A stretch of 64,000 bases of DNA from assembly GCA_949422855.1 (NCBI GenBank), contig CASPLG010000004.1, forward strand, positions 1 through 64,000, read 5' to 3'. The first letter of the stretch is position 1, and the number at the start of each line of letters is the position of its first letter. Source of the DNA: an uncultured Eubacteriales bacterium (GTDB lineage: Bacteria > Bacillota > Clostridia > Oscillospirales > Acutalibacteraceae). Made by a program: the position numbers and the translations under genes. Below the pieces are notes generated by a model, which worked only from the letters and a program-made list of their open reading frames with translations, ran no database searches and was not told where the DNA came from. This document shows, piece by piece, positions 8,939 to 15,807 of the stretch.

Positions 8939-9214
8939 CTAAGAAAAAATCATATTTAAAATTATAAGCATACACACGCCAGGAACTCCTGCAAGGGATG
9001 AAATTCCTATATTCATAATGCTCATAGGCAGATATACGCTTGTAAAATCCGATATCAAATTAACGCCGAACAATATAATTATCCCGCTAAGCGACGATTT
9101 AACAGCATTACAAAGCGGTCTTGATGAGCTCAGCATTTTATAGAGAACGAACAAGCAAAGCACTACGGAAAATACCATTATCATTGGATATAAATACGCT
9201 TTAAAATACACCAT
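8939..9214 (-). CDS. bofA: BofA-like pro-sigma-K processing regulator
   Basis: This 91-residue protein has the BofA architecture: two hydrophobic N-terminal segments (residues 8-27 and 43-55) and the conserved C-terminal hydrophobic segment with GISSLAGVPGVCMLIILN. In Bacillus BofA sits in the outer forespore membrane and inhibits SpoIVFB until the forespore signal arrives. It abuts yaaL with no gap, the same pair as in Bacillus. Whether this organism sporulates cannot be told from this window. Confidence 0.82.
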   Translation of the reverse strand: MVYFKAYLYPMIMVFSVVLCLFVLYKMLSSSRPLCNAVKSSLSGIIILFGVNLISDFTSVYLPMSIMNIGISSLAGVPGVCMLIILNMIFS

Positions 9215-9484
9215 TTAACGACTCTGCCCCATATCTTTAGTATTTTTGCATGAGCAGAGCCTCTTTGCTTTCTTTAAAAGGTAGCGATACCTTGCTTGAA
9301 GAAGTTCCTTTTGATACAAACATGCATCTATTAAATCCGGATCTTTTTCATTTTCAAACCACATCTCTGTCTTGTCTATTTCATCGCTTATCAGCCTTAT
9401 GTCACATGCCAACTCCCGTATATCCTGAGCAAACTCACCTGAATGATAGCCTCTTCCTCTAAGCCTGTCAAATAGGGTTTTCAT
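9215..9484 (-). CDS. yaaL: YaaL-like DUF2508 protein
   Basis: This 89-residue, charged, mostly helical protein fits the YaaL/DUF2508 family by length, by the pattern ELACDIRLISDEIDKTEMWF and by its place directly before bofA. The family's function is unknown. In Bacillus the order is recR-yaaL-bofA; recR is missing here. The first residues (MKTLFDRLRGRG) are basic and there is no signal peptide. Start ATG at 9484 is preceded by a GGGAG. Confidence 0.75.
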   Translation of the reverse strand: MKTLFDRLRGRGYHSGEFAQDIRELACDIRLISDEIDKTEMWFENEKDPDLIDACLYQKELLQARYRYLLKKAKRLCSCKNTKDMGQSR

Positions 9485-9868
9485 AAAAATAAATCTCCCT
9501 CATGAGCATTTTATTTATAACTATGCCTCACCAAGGAGCTTTATTACATCAAAAATTCTGTATTGTTTTTTGCGATTTGGACAAAACGATTACGGTACCT
9601 ATTAAAAAACAGTAATGCACGGTGGGATTGAGATAAATTAACAAAAAACCGTAAGCCTCAATAATTAACAAATCAGCTGACTATAGCCAACACAGCTTAA
9701 AAAAGATACATTGACTCTAAAAAAATTACAAATTGGGGTAAAAGCACTCGGTAGATACCTAAGTGTTATTTATTTAGCGTAAACGTTGGCTCTCTTGGGG
9801 CAAGCAAAACTTTTTAAAATGGCATTCTTAATGAAATTAACTAAAATTAGGGCTGCAAAAAATCTGAC
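9485..9868. other. Intergenic region, no gene recognised
   Basis: This 384-bp stretch has no reading frame with a ribosome binding site. It holds an imperfect hairpin near 9747-9773 (AGCACT then AGTGTT arms) of unclear meaning. It is AT-rich with several short A and T runs. Confidence 0.5.
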
Positions 9869-10789
9869 TTAAAATTTTTCAAGAACCAAATCCACAATAT
9901 CCCGGCATCTCATTTTATAGGTTTCTTTTAAATACGGTAATTTACCAACCTGACCGAAGACATCATTTATTCCGATTGCCCCCACCGAGACCGGGAAATC
10001 TTCAGCTAAGACCTCACAAACAGCAGAGTGCAGACCGCCTATTATGTTATGATTTTCAGCAGTAATGACCCTGCCTGTTTTTTTCGCTGATTTAATAATT
10101 GTCTCTCTGTCGATAGGCTTTATTGTATGAACATTTACAACTTCTGCGGATACGCCTTTTTCTCTCAGTTCATCTGCGGCACACAGCGACTCATGAACCA
10201 TAATTCCGCAGCAAAATATGCTTACATCACTGCCCTCTCGCAGTACATCGGCTTTAGAAATTTCGAATTCATACGAGTCATCATAAACACGGGGGACAGT
10301 TTTTCTTGGCATTCTCATATAGAGTGCCCCCTTGTAGTCCACAATCTGAGGAATAGCTTTTTTAAGTTCTGTAGTGTCAGCGGGCTCGAAAATAACAATC
10401 CCGGGTATACTTCTCAAAACGCCTATATCTTCTACACTCATATGAGTACCGCCATTGAGTTCAGCAGTTATTCCGGGGTCAGAACCTATAATTTTAACAT
10501 TTTGTTTAGCATAGCATATCGATATTGCTATTTGGTCGCATATTCTCCTGGTAGCAAAGGGGGTAAACGTTACGATAAACGGAATAAAACCATAGCTGCT
10601 CATTCCGGCGGCAACAGATGCCATATTTTGTTCTGCAATACCCGCATTAAATACCCTTTTAGGATATTTTTGGATTAATTCGCCCAGACCATTAGGCTTT
10701 GCAAGGTCGGCATTAAGCACGACTATATTGTCATTTTTCTGAATCAAAGCCTCTAATTCCTGTGATAAAACCTGTCTCATTTCCATCAT
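9869..10789 (-). CDS. Transketolase, C-terminal subunit
   Basis: This 306-residue protein corresponds to the pyrimidine-binding and C-terminal domains of transketolase. Visible marks are FNAGIAEQNMASVAAGM, carrying the glutamate that activates thiamine diphosphate, and the later FEPADTTELK and TAENHNIIGGLHSAVCE segments. With the N-terminal subunit it moves two-carbon units in the non-oxidative pentose phosphate pathway. Its ATG overlaps the stop of the upstream subunit (ATGA), so the two are translationally coupled. Split transketolases are common in Clostridia and archaea. Confidence 0.93.
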   Translation of the reverse strand: MMEMRQVLSQELEALIQKNDNIVVLNADLAKPNGLGELIQKYPKRVFNAGIAEQNMASVAAGMSSYGFIPFIVTFTPFATRRICDQIAISICYAKQNVKIIGSDPGITAELNGGTHMSVEDIGVLRSIPGIVIFEPADTTELKKAIPQIVDYKGALYMRMPRKTVPRVYDDSYEFEISKADVLREGSDVSIFCCGIMVHESLCAADELREKGVSAEVVNVHTIKPIDRETIIKSAKKTGRVITAENHNIIGGLHSAVCEVLAEDFPVSVGAIGINDVFGQVGKLPYLKETYKMRCRDIVDLVLEKF

Positions 10790-11598
10790 ACAGCACCATC
10801 CAATTCTTTTAATGCTTCATCAAGGATATCCTCGGTTACGGCCATACTGTGATTGGCACAGCCGGCCTTTTCAGCAAACGATACCCCATACCCCTTTACG
10901 GTATTAAGAATTATCATGGTGGGTCTGTCAGAAACCTTCGCTGCACTAATCGCTGCATCAATACAATCACAATCGTTGCCTCTTTCTACCGTTATAACAT
11001 TCCACCCAAAGGCCTTCCATTTATCGTCTAGGGGTGCTAAATCGCATATATCCTCTAAACTGCCATCAAGCTGAAGTTTATTATAATCTGTAAAAGCTAT
11101 TAGGTTATCGAGTTTCCACTGCGCAGCCAACATAGCAGCCTCCCAAATCTGTCCCTCCTGTGATTCCCCGTCTCCAACAACAGCATATATATTTGCCCCG
11201 TCTTTTTTTAGTTTTGACGCCATAGCAATCCCCACAGCACAAGAAAACCCCTGTCCTAAAGAGCCGGTAGTCATATCAATGCCCGGAGTTTTATTCATAT
11301 CACAGTGGCTTGGTAAATTTGTCCCGGGTTTGTTGAGGGTATAAAGCCAGCCTTTATCAAAATAACCCACGTCGCTCAGAACAGCATACACAGCCGGGCC
11401 GCTATGTCCTTTCGATACTACAAGTCGGTCTCGCCCGTGCATTAAAGGATGTTTGGGGTCAATATTCATATGTTTATAATAGAGAACCACAAGCAGTTCC
11501 ACGATAGAAAGCGACCCTCCGACATGCCCCGAACCAATCGAGGCTATTTCGGATAATATATCTTTTCTTATTTGTTTACATTTTAAATTCAAATCCAT
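10786..11598 (-). CDS. Transketolase, N-terminal subunit
   Basis: This 270-residue subunit has the thiamine diphosphate/Mg2+ motif beginning VVGDGESQEGQIWEAA and ending with the asparagine of FTDYNK, plus SIGSGHVGGSLS with the conserved His near the N-terminus. It pairs with the C-terminal subunit encoded immediately downstream. The start ATG at 11598 follows a weak AGAGG. A 55-bp gap separates it from the upstream leader-peptide gene, which reads in the same direction. Confidence 0.93.
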   Translation of the reverse strand: MDLNLKCKQIRKDILSEIASIGSGHVGGSLSIVELLVVLYYKHMNIDPKHPLMHGRDRLVVSKGHSGPAVYAVLSDVGYFDKGWLYTLNKPGTNLPSHCDMNKTPGIDMTTGSLGQGFSCAVGIAMASKLKKDGANIYAVVGDGESQEGQIWEAAMLAAQWKLDNLIAFTDYNKLQLDGSLEDICDLAPLDDKWKAFGWNVITVERGNDCDCIDAAISAAKVSDRPTMIILNTVKGYGVSFAEKAGCANHSMAVTEDILDEALKELDGAV

Positions 11599-11653
11599 AA
11601 TATAAAACCTCTAAACTAACTAAAATAAAATTTTGGTAAACACAGCCGTAAGG

Positions 11654-11986
11654 CTACGCATCATAAGAGGAAAAATCGGTTTCAAAACTGCCATTATTTA
11701 TCTGCCCACGTACGTGAGACTTAATGCTTTTTTCGAGCTGCACAGTGTCGTCTTTTAACCTCTTTAATTCCACAATTTTGTTAGCATCTGACTTGCTGAT
11801 TTTTCTATTGGTCTTAATAATTAAAAACTCATCTTTTTTTAGCACATGAGGACAGACTTTTATCCCGGCTGCCTTATATTCATCATCCGAATATTTGTTA
11901 GGACCTATAAAGCCTCCTGTAACTTTAGCAGTATCTCCTTCATCCAACATCTGAATATTTGTATTTTTATCTTGGTTCTTATCCAT
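11654..11986 (-). CDS. Putative double-glycine leader peptide, 110 aa
   Basis: I do not recognise a family for the full protein. The N-terminus MDKNQ..IQMLDEGDTAKVTGG resembles leaders of bacteriocin/RiPP precursors cleaved after GG by C39-peptidase ABC exporters: hydrophilic start, L-D-E pattern and VTGG at residues 22-25. The remaining 85 residues are charged with one cysteine. It follows a second leader-type gene after 17 bp with a good ribosome site (GGGTGAATT), so the two form an operon. No exporter or modifying enzyme is in the window. The leader reading is a motif-level inference. Confidence 0.55.
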   Translation of the reverse strand: MDKNQDKNTNIQMLDEGDTAKVTGGFIGPNKYSDDEYKAAGIKVCPHVLKKDEFLIIKTNRKISKSDANKIVELKRLKDDTVQLEKSIKSHVRGQINNGSFETDFSSYDA

Positions 11987-12003
11987 TTTTAATTCACCCT
12001 CTC

Positions 12004-12345
12004 TTATTTTACATAATCATCCGGAGAAAAGGTTTCTGTATCACCTGTAGCCTCGCTATACTTATCTATCAAATCTTGACTTACACCATCCCCAATGAGC
12101 TTCTCTGTTCTGCTTTTTAGATTCTCTAGCTTTTTAATGTATTCATCAGGAACTCCCACGACCCGAAATCCGGACCCTTTTTGGGGATATGACACTGTAA
12201 AATACTTTTTGTCTTTACCGGTTCCCCGGCTTATCTGAACCGAGCCTATTTTATAATGATCACAATTACCTGCTGCAGATATTTTATCCAGTGTTTCCTC
12301 GTCTAACTTTTGGGCATGACTATTCTTATTTAGATTTTCCTTCAC
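12004..12345 (-). CDS. Putative leader-bearing secreted peptide, 113 aa
   Basis: Residues 1-27 include KLDEETLDKISAAGN, close to the L-(S/D)-x-E-x-L-x-x-(V/I) pattern of double-glycine leaders, but ending AAG rather than GG. The rest is soluble and charged, with one cysteine right after the possible cleavage site and DNA-free of recognised domains. It is first in a two-gene operon with its own near-perfect promoter (12387-12415). A ribosome site GGAGGAGTAA precedes the ATG. The function is unknown; export by an unlinked C39 transporter is only a possibility. Confidence 0.55.
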   Translation of the reverse strand: MKENLNKNSHAQKLDEETLDKISAAGNCDHYKIGSVQISRGTGKDKKYFTVSYPQKGSGFRVVGVPDEYIKKLENLKSRTEKLIGDGVSQDLIDKYSEATGDTETFSPDDYVK

Positions 12346-12386
12346 AAATTACTCCTCCGTTTCCGAAAAACATCAACTACAATATT

Positions 12387-12415
12387 ATTGTATTAAGTGT
12401 CTAAAAGCATGTCAA
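12387..12415 (-). promoter_or_regulatory. Promoter of leader-peptide operon
   Basis: Minus-strand TTGACA (12410-12415) and TACAAT (12387-12392) are separated by 17 bp, about 45 bp before the first ATG. The same two hexamers with the same spacing precede the genes at 49874 and 54596. Confidence 0.8.
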
Positions 12416-12565
12416 TATAAACATATGTTTTAGTCTATATATCCTTTGGAAGCGATGGCATAATTTATTGTTTACCAACAAAAAGGCACTCAAACTGAGT
12501 ACCCACTAAAAAATATAGCCCAAAATAGTGTTAAAAAGCACCTGTGCAGTTGTATTTAATATAAA

Positions 12566-12647
12566 CTACCCCAAATTCTGAGGGCCAAAACTAAGGGGGA
12601 GCAGTCTCTCGAGCGTAAAGATTTTACAGTCATTTATATTCTCGGCA
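12566..12647 (-). repeat. 82-bp displaced copy of the cdd 3' end
   Basis: This segment matches 13970-14051 at 81 of 82 bases. It reproduces the last 27 codons and the stop codon of cdd; the single difference (C for T at 12572) is synonymous (TTG for TTA). It has no start and no upstream cdd sequence, so it is a gene remnant. It lies 5 bp beyond the stop of the 12653 gene and closes a two-gene insert. Confidence 0.93.
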
Positions 12648-12652
12648 CCCAT

Positions 12653-13255
12653 TTAATAACACAAATAAAAATCTTTGTTGCCATTAATATCTTCCTGCAC
12701 CAAACGAGCAAACTTTCCTTTGTAGCCCTCAATCAAATACAATCTTGACGATTCTTTATTTTCTCGTAATTTAAATAATTCTAAAGCTTGATATATAGGT
12801 GGATTAGCACAAGAGTAATATTCAAATGACGGGATGTCTAATTCAAACTTATTTCCATTTTCGTCCTCAGTGTCTAGGGACAAAAAGTTTAAGTTTTTAT
12901 CCACATTATCGGTTCCCAGCCTCATACCAATGCAGACACTCCCTACAATATCTCTTTTATTGTTAACAACAGGAACAAGAATATGACCGTTATTAGTATT
13001 GTCAAAAAGCGTAAAAACCATATTCTGTGTATCATAGCAAGTCTCTTTAGCATTGACGGAACGCCTATTAAAAAACTCATTATAATTTTTTTTGAACTTC
13101 TTAGTATTGATATATGACTTTACGCATTCCACCACACGTTTATTTCTTAATTGCCGACAGTCATACACTTTCCCCGCACTTGCAGAAAAGCCGCCGCACA
13201 GTAATATACCCAAACCAAATATCACGGCAAATAAACATTTATATTTTAATTTCAT
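12653..13255 (-). CDS. Secreted protein of unknown function (insert gene 2)
   Basis: This 200-residue protein starts at the ATG at 13255 with a classical signal peptide: MKLKYK, a hydrophobic stretch to about residue 21, then GGFSASA before a likely cleavage near residue 27. The mature part has six cysteines and the pattern GHILVPVVNNKRDIVG, loosely reminiscent of protease propeptides, but I recognise no family. It follows the papain-like protease gene by 14 bp and must be co-transcribed with it. Its stop is 5 bp from the displaced cdd end. A role as propeptide, inhibitor or partner of the protease is speculation. Confidence 0.75.
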   Translation of the reverse strand: MKLKYKCLFAVIFGLGILLCGGFSASAGKVYDCRQLRNKRVVECVKSYINTKKFKKNYNEFFNRRSVNAKETCYDTQNMVFTLFDNTNNGHILVPVVNNKRDIVGSVCIGMRLGTDNVDKNLNFLSLDTEDENGNKFELDIPSFEYYSCANPPIYQALELFKLRENKESSRLYLIEGYKGKFARLVQEDINGNKDFYLCY

Positions 13256-13269
13256 TGTATACTCCCTCG

Positions 13270-13872
13270 CTACCATAATTTATAATATCCAACCAAATAA
13301 AATTCTGGGTTCCCACTCCATGCCAACCAGCTTCGCTTTTTATTTTGAGGCAAATTCCGATCTGTGAGAACCAAAAAATCCCTATCGCTGCCGTTTGGAT
13401 CCCAATAACGATTTACTCCGGAGTATACGCAAAAATGTCTTTTTGCAAAACTTGTGTCATCACAAACAGTCTTAAATTTGAACATTACATATGTAGAACC
13501 CCTTCGCAACAACATAGGCAGCTCCTCTAACTGAAGCGATATCCTGTTGGTAAATGACACATAACACTTTTCATTTGGCTTCAAAGTTTCCCTTTGCAGC
13601 CTTTTCAATAATTTGTCAAAATACCCATCTATAGCACGATAGCTTCCTCCCGGAGTTTTGGGTAGATCACTGAGATTAAGCACTTTAGCTAACCATCTAC
13701 GAAAATCTGTATTTCTGTCATCCGTCAGTGACGCATCCAAATTTAATTTGGCAGTTGTTGTCAGATATGTTTTAGTGCTTTCATTACTGGCAGCTATTGA
13801 AAGAAGACATGCAAATTGGCACCACCACGCCTCACCCTGTCTGATTTTAACCGTTATGCTCTTTGGAGACAT
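13270..13872 (-). CDS. Papain-like cysteine protease, candidate effector (insert gene 1)
   Basis: From the ATG at 13872 this protein has 200 residues and no signal peptide. RQGEAWWCQFACLLSIA places Gln12 and Cys18 six residues apart, exactly the oxyanion-Gln to catalytic-Cys spacing of papain. RHFCVYSG (His146) followed by YWDPNGSD (Asp158) completes a Cys-His-Asp triad in the arrangement seen in YopT/AvrPphB-like and related clan CA peptidases. The 603-nt gene equals the length of its neighbour. It sits in the insert flanked by 82-bp cdd repeats. The catalytic reading is an inference from motif order; the exact family is not identified. Confidence 0.65.
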   Translation of the reverse strand: MSPKSITVKIRQGEAWWCQFACLLSIAASNESTKTYLTTTAKLNLDASLTDDRNTDFRRWLAKVLNLSDLPKTPGGSYRAIDGYFDKLLKRLQRETLKPNEKCYVSFTNRISLQLEELPMLLRRGSTYVMFKFKTVCDDTSFAKRHFCVYSGVNRYWDPNGSDRDFLVLTDRNLPQNKKRSWLAWSGNPEFYLVGYYKLW

Positions 13873-13969
13873 AAATTTCACCCTCTTCCTAAAAATCAAT
13901 ATTTACCTAGCCATACAACAAATTTTGTGCTCAATCAGGCGTCCATATTAAACAACGCATAAAATACTT

Positions 13970-14051
13970 CTACCCTAAATTCTGAGGGCCAAAACTAAGG
14001 GGGAGCAGTCTCTCGAGCGTAAAGATTTTACAGTCATTTATATTCTCGGCA
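13970..14051 (-). repeat. 82-bp repeat, intact copy within cdd
   Basis: This is the in-gene partner of 12566-12647 and forms the 3' end of the complete cdd gene, beginning exactly at the stop codon. Between the two copies lie 1322 bp carrying two genes. Confidence 0.93.
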
Positions 14052-14401
14052 TTTTTGGCCAGAATAACTTTAAAACTCTCCGGATTACAAAACTCCCTAA
14101 GTGTCTGGCGGCACACCCCACATGGAGGGCAATAATCAGATAACGTCTCATTTTCATTTTCGTTCCCCCCGACTACGGCAATAGCTTTAAATTCACGGTG
14201 TCCTTCGTAGACGGCACGGAATAAAGCCGTCCGCTCTGCACAGTTAGATGGCGAATACGATGCACACTCAATATTAAACCCGGGATAAATCCTATTATCC
14301 GACGTAATAATAGATGCCCCGACTTTAAATTTAGAGTAAGGAGCATATGCATTTTTGCGAGCGTCAAGTGCAGCCTTAACAAGTAAGTAGGTGTAATCCA
14401 A
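13970..14401 (-). CDS. cdd: Cytidine deaminase
   Basis: This 143-residue enzyme deaminates cytidine and deoxycytidine in pyrimidine salvage. The zinc site is clear: NCAERTALF with the proton-shuttling Glu, and CPPCGVCRQ with the two further cysteine ligands. FNIECASYSPSNCAER is diagnostic for the small tetrameric form. Length is slightly above the usual 130-136 because of a short C-terminal tail, and that tail is exactly what is duplicated at 12566. It follows rubrerythrin by 32 bp on the same strand. Confidence 0.95.
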   Translation of the reverse strand: MDYTYLLVKAALDARKNAYAPYSKFKVGASIITSDNRIYPGFNIECASYSPSNCAERTALFRAVYEGHREFKAIAVVGGNENENETLSDYCPPCGVCRQTLREFCNPESFKVILAKNAENINDCKIFTLERLLPLSFGPQNLG

Positions 14402-14433
14402 AATACTCTCTCCTTAGGAAACTCTCCCGGCTT

Positions 14434-15024
14434 TTATAACATCATCATCTCTACTCTTACAAAATATCCTCTGTCGTGCTTGCATACCGGACAAACCTCC
14501 GGAACTTCTTTTCCGGTATAAACATATCCACAATTCAAGCAAATCCACCCTGTCTCAACATCGGATATAAAGAGTTTATTGTTCTGAAGCAAATCGGCAA
14601 ATTTTCCGAACCTATCCCCATGAACCTTTTCTATTTCGGCTATCATGCTAAAAGACGCTGCTACATCATTAAAGCCTTCATTTTTAGCCTCTTGACTGAA
14701 AGTTTTATATATAGGGTCATTTTCTTCGTACTCATTGTGCTGTGCACTTTTAAGTAAATCAAGAGAACTGTCATAGATATCTATGGGATACCCGCCTTGA
14801 ATATCCACAGTACTTCCGGCAAGATTTTTCAAATGCTTATAAAATATCTCAGCATGTTCCTTTTCCTGATTCGCCGTGAAAGTAAAGACCTTTTCAATCA
14901 CCTGCAGACCCTCTTTTTTAGCCTGGGATGCCGAAAAAGTATATCTGTTGCGTGCCTGACTTTCCCCGGCAAAAGCCTTCATCAAATTCACACGGGTATT
15001 GCTTGTTTTAAAATCAACTGCCAT
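14434..15024 (-). CDS. rbr: Rubrerythrin
   Basis: Rubrerythrin reduces hydrogen peroxide in anaerobes using a diiron site and a rubredoxin-like centre. The 196-residue protein shows the N-terminal ferritin-like domain with ESQARNRY and TANQEKEHAEIF, then EIEKVHGDRF, and the C-terminal rubredoxin domain with CLNCGYVYTG and CPVCKHDRGYF (CxxC pairs). It has its own promoter with an overlapping palindrome near the start site, suggesting redox or peroxide control. Its electron donor is probably the rubredoxin encoded at 17047. Confidence 0.96.
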   Translation of the reverse strand: MAVDFKTSNTRVNLMKAFAGESQARNRYTFSASQAKKEGLQVIEKVFTFTANQEKEHAEIFYKHLKNLAGSTVDIQGGYPIDIYDSSLDLLKSAQHNEYEENDPIYKTFSQEAKNEGFNDVAASFSMIAEIEKVHGDRFGKFADLLQNNKLFISDVETGWICLNCGYVYTGKEVPEVCPVCKHDRGYFVRVEMMML

Positions 15025-15046
15025 GGTAAAAATCCCTCCTAAAATA

Positions 15047-15060
15047 AGTTACTTGTAACT
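15047..15060. promoter_or_regulatory. Palindromic operator candidate in rubrerythrin leader
   Basis: AGTTACTTGTAACT is a perfect palindrome (AGTTAC arms around TT/AA centre). It lies 12 bp downstream of the -10 box, at the predicted transcription start. Its position fits repression of rbr. The regulator is unknown. Confidence 0.5.
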
Positions 15061-15071
15061 GACACGAGCAT

Positions 15072-15100
15072 ATTATAATCTCATTTTTCGCTAAAATCAA
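15072..15100 (-). promoter_or_regulatory. Promoter of rubrerythrin
   Basis: Minus-strand TTGATT (15095-15100) and TATAAT (15072-15077) are 17 bp apart. The rest of the gap up to the gene at 15388 is AT-rich and holds no other gene. Confidence 0.75.
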
Positions 15101-15387
15101 CACCTTATTGAATTTTTACGGAATTTCGCATCATTAAACTTATTTTTTGTATAAGAAAATTTTCCATAAAATGAACATTAAATATATAAACCAAAAGCCT
15201 AAATAGCTATAACAGAATTTAATAGCCACGTGAATTTTATTTTCAGCTTGACCAAGCAATAAATATATGTTAATATAATACCCACATATCAGTTAATATG
15301 TTTAGATAGCCTTTATTATTTATGTCCTGGTTATAAGAAGATAAATCGGTTAAAGTATTTTCTAATTTTAAAAGGGGAATATCATAT

Positions 15388-15708
15388 ATGAAGTTTGGGA
15401 AATTTTTGGACTCAGCCATTGCGTCTGTGGGGATATTCAGTATGCTCATTCCGGGTTTTTCCGCCTGGATAGATCCTACTCAGCGAGATAAAGTCATAAG
15501 TTTTTTTAACGCAGACAGACGTAATAGTCAGATTTTTAACCTTGAGAATGAGGTAACTTTAAGTTTTATATGTTACTCCGTGGCAAAAAAACTAAGACTG
15601 GATATAAACTTGAATATTCTTAGCAAAGACTCTTCGCAGGCGTTTTTGGAGGAGCATATAGACGAGTATATGGCACGTGAAAGCGGATTATTTAGTAAGA
15701 GTAATTAA
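15388..15708 (+). CDS. Small exported protein of unknown function, 106 aa
   Basis: I do not recognise a family. The first 26 residues (MKFGKFLDSA, then a hydrophobic run to PGFSA) look like a short signal peptide or membrane anchor with an Ala-x-Ala-like end. The remainder is soluble with the acidic segment FLEEHIDEYMARESG near the C-terminus. A ribosome site AAAAGGGG lies 10 bp before the ATG. It is a monocistronic plus-strand gene among minus-strand genes, and ends in a strong terminator. Confidence 0.65.
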   Translation: MKFGKFLDSAIASVGIFSMLIPGFSAWIDPTQRDKVISFFNADRRNSQIFNLENEVTLSFICYSVAKKLRLDINLNILSKDSSQAFLEEHIDEYMARESGLFSKSN

Positions 15709-15728
15709 TTTATATTTAAACGTTATAG

Positions 15729-15761
15729 AAAAGGTCACACATCTGCTTGCGTGACCTTTTT
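15729..15761. terminator. Bidirectional terminator
   Basis: AAAAGGTCAC and GTGACCTTTT form a 10-bp stem with a 12-base loop, followed by T on both strands. It lies between the convergent genes 15388 (plus) and the flavodiiron gene (minus). Confidence 0.88.
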
Positions 15762-15807
15762 GGCATTTATTACATGTAAATATTCACGGAAAAGCAGCTT
15801 TTTCAAA

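Noticed and set aside
10127..10678. Plus-strand open frame of 183 codons opposite the transketolase gene
   Set aside because: It lies fully antisense to a conserved enzyme gene, has no ribosome binding site and its sequence resembles no protein family.
15222..15232. CACGTG core near 15225 as a third parS
   Set aside because: The flanks do not match TGTTNCACGTGNAACA.
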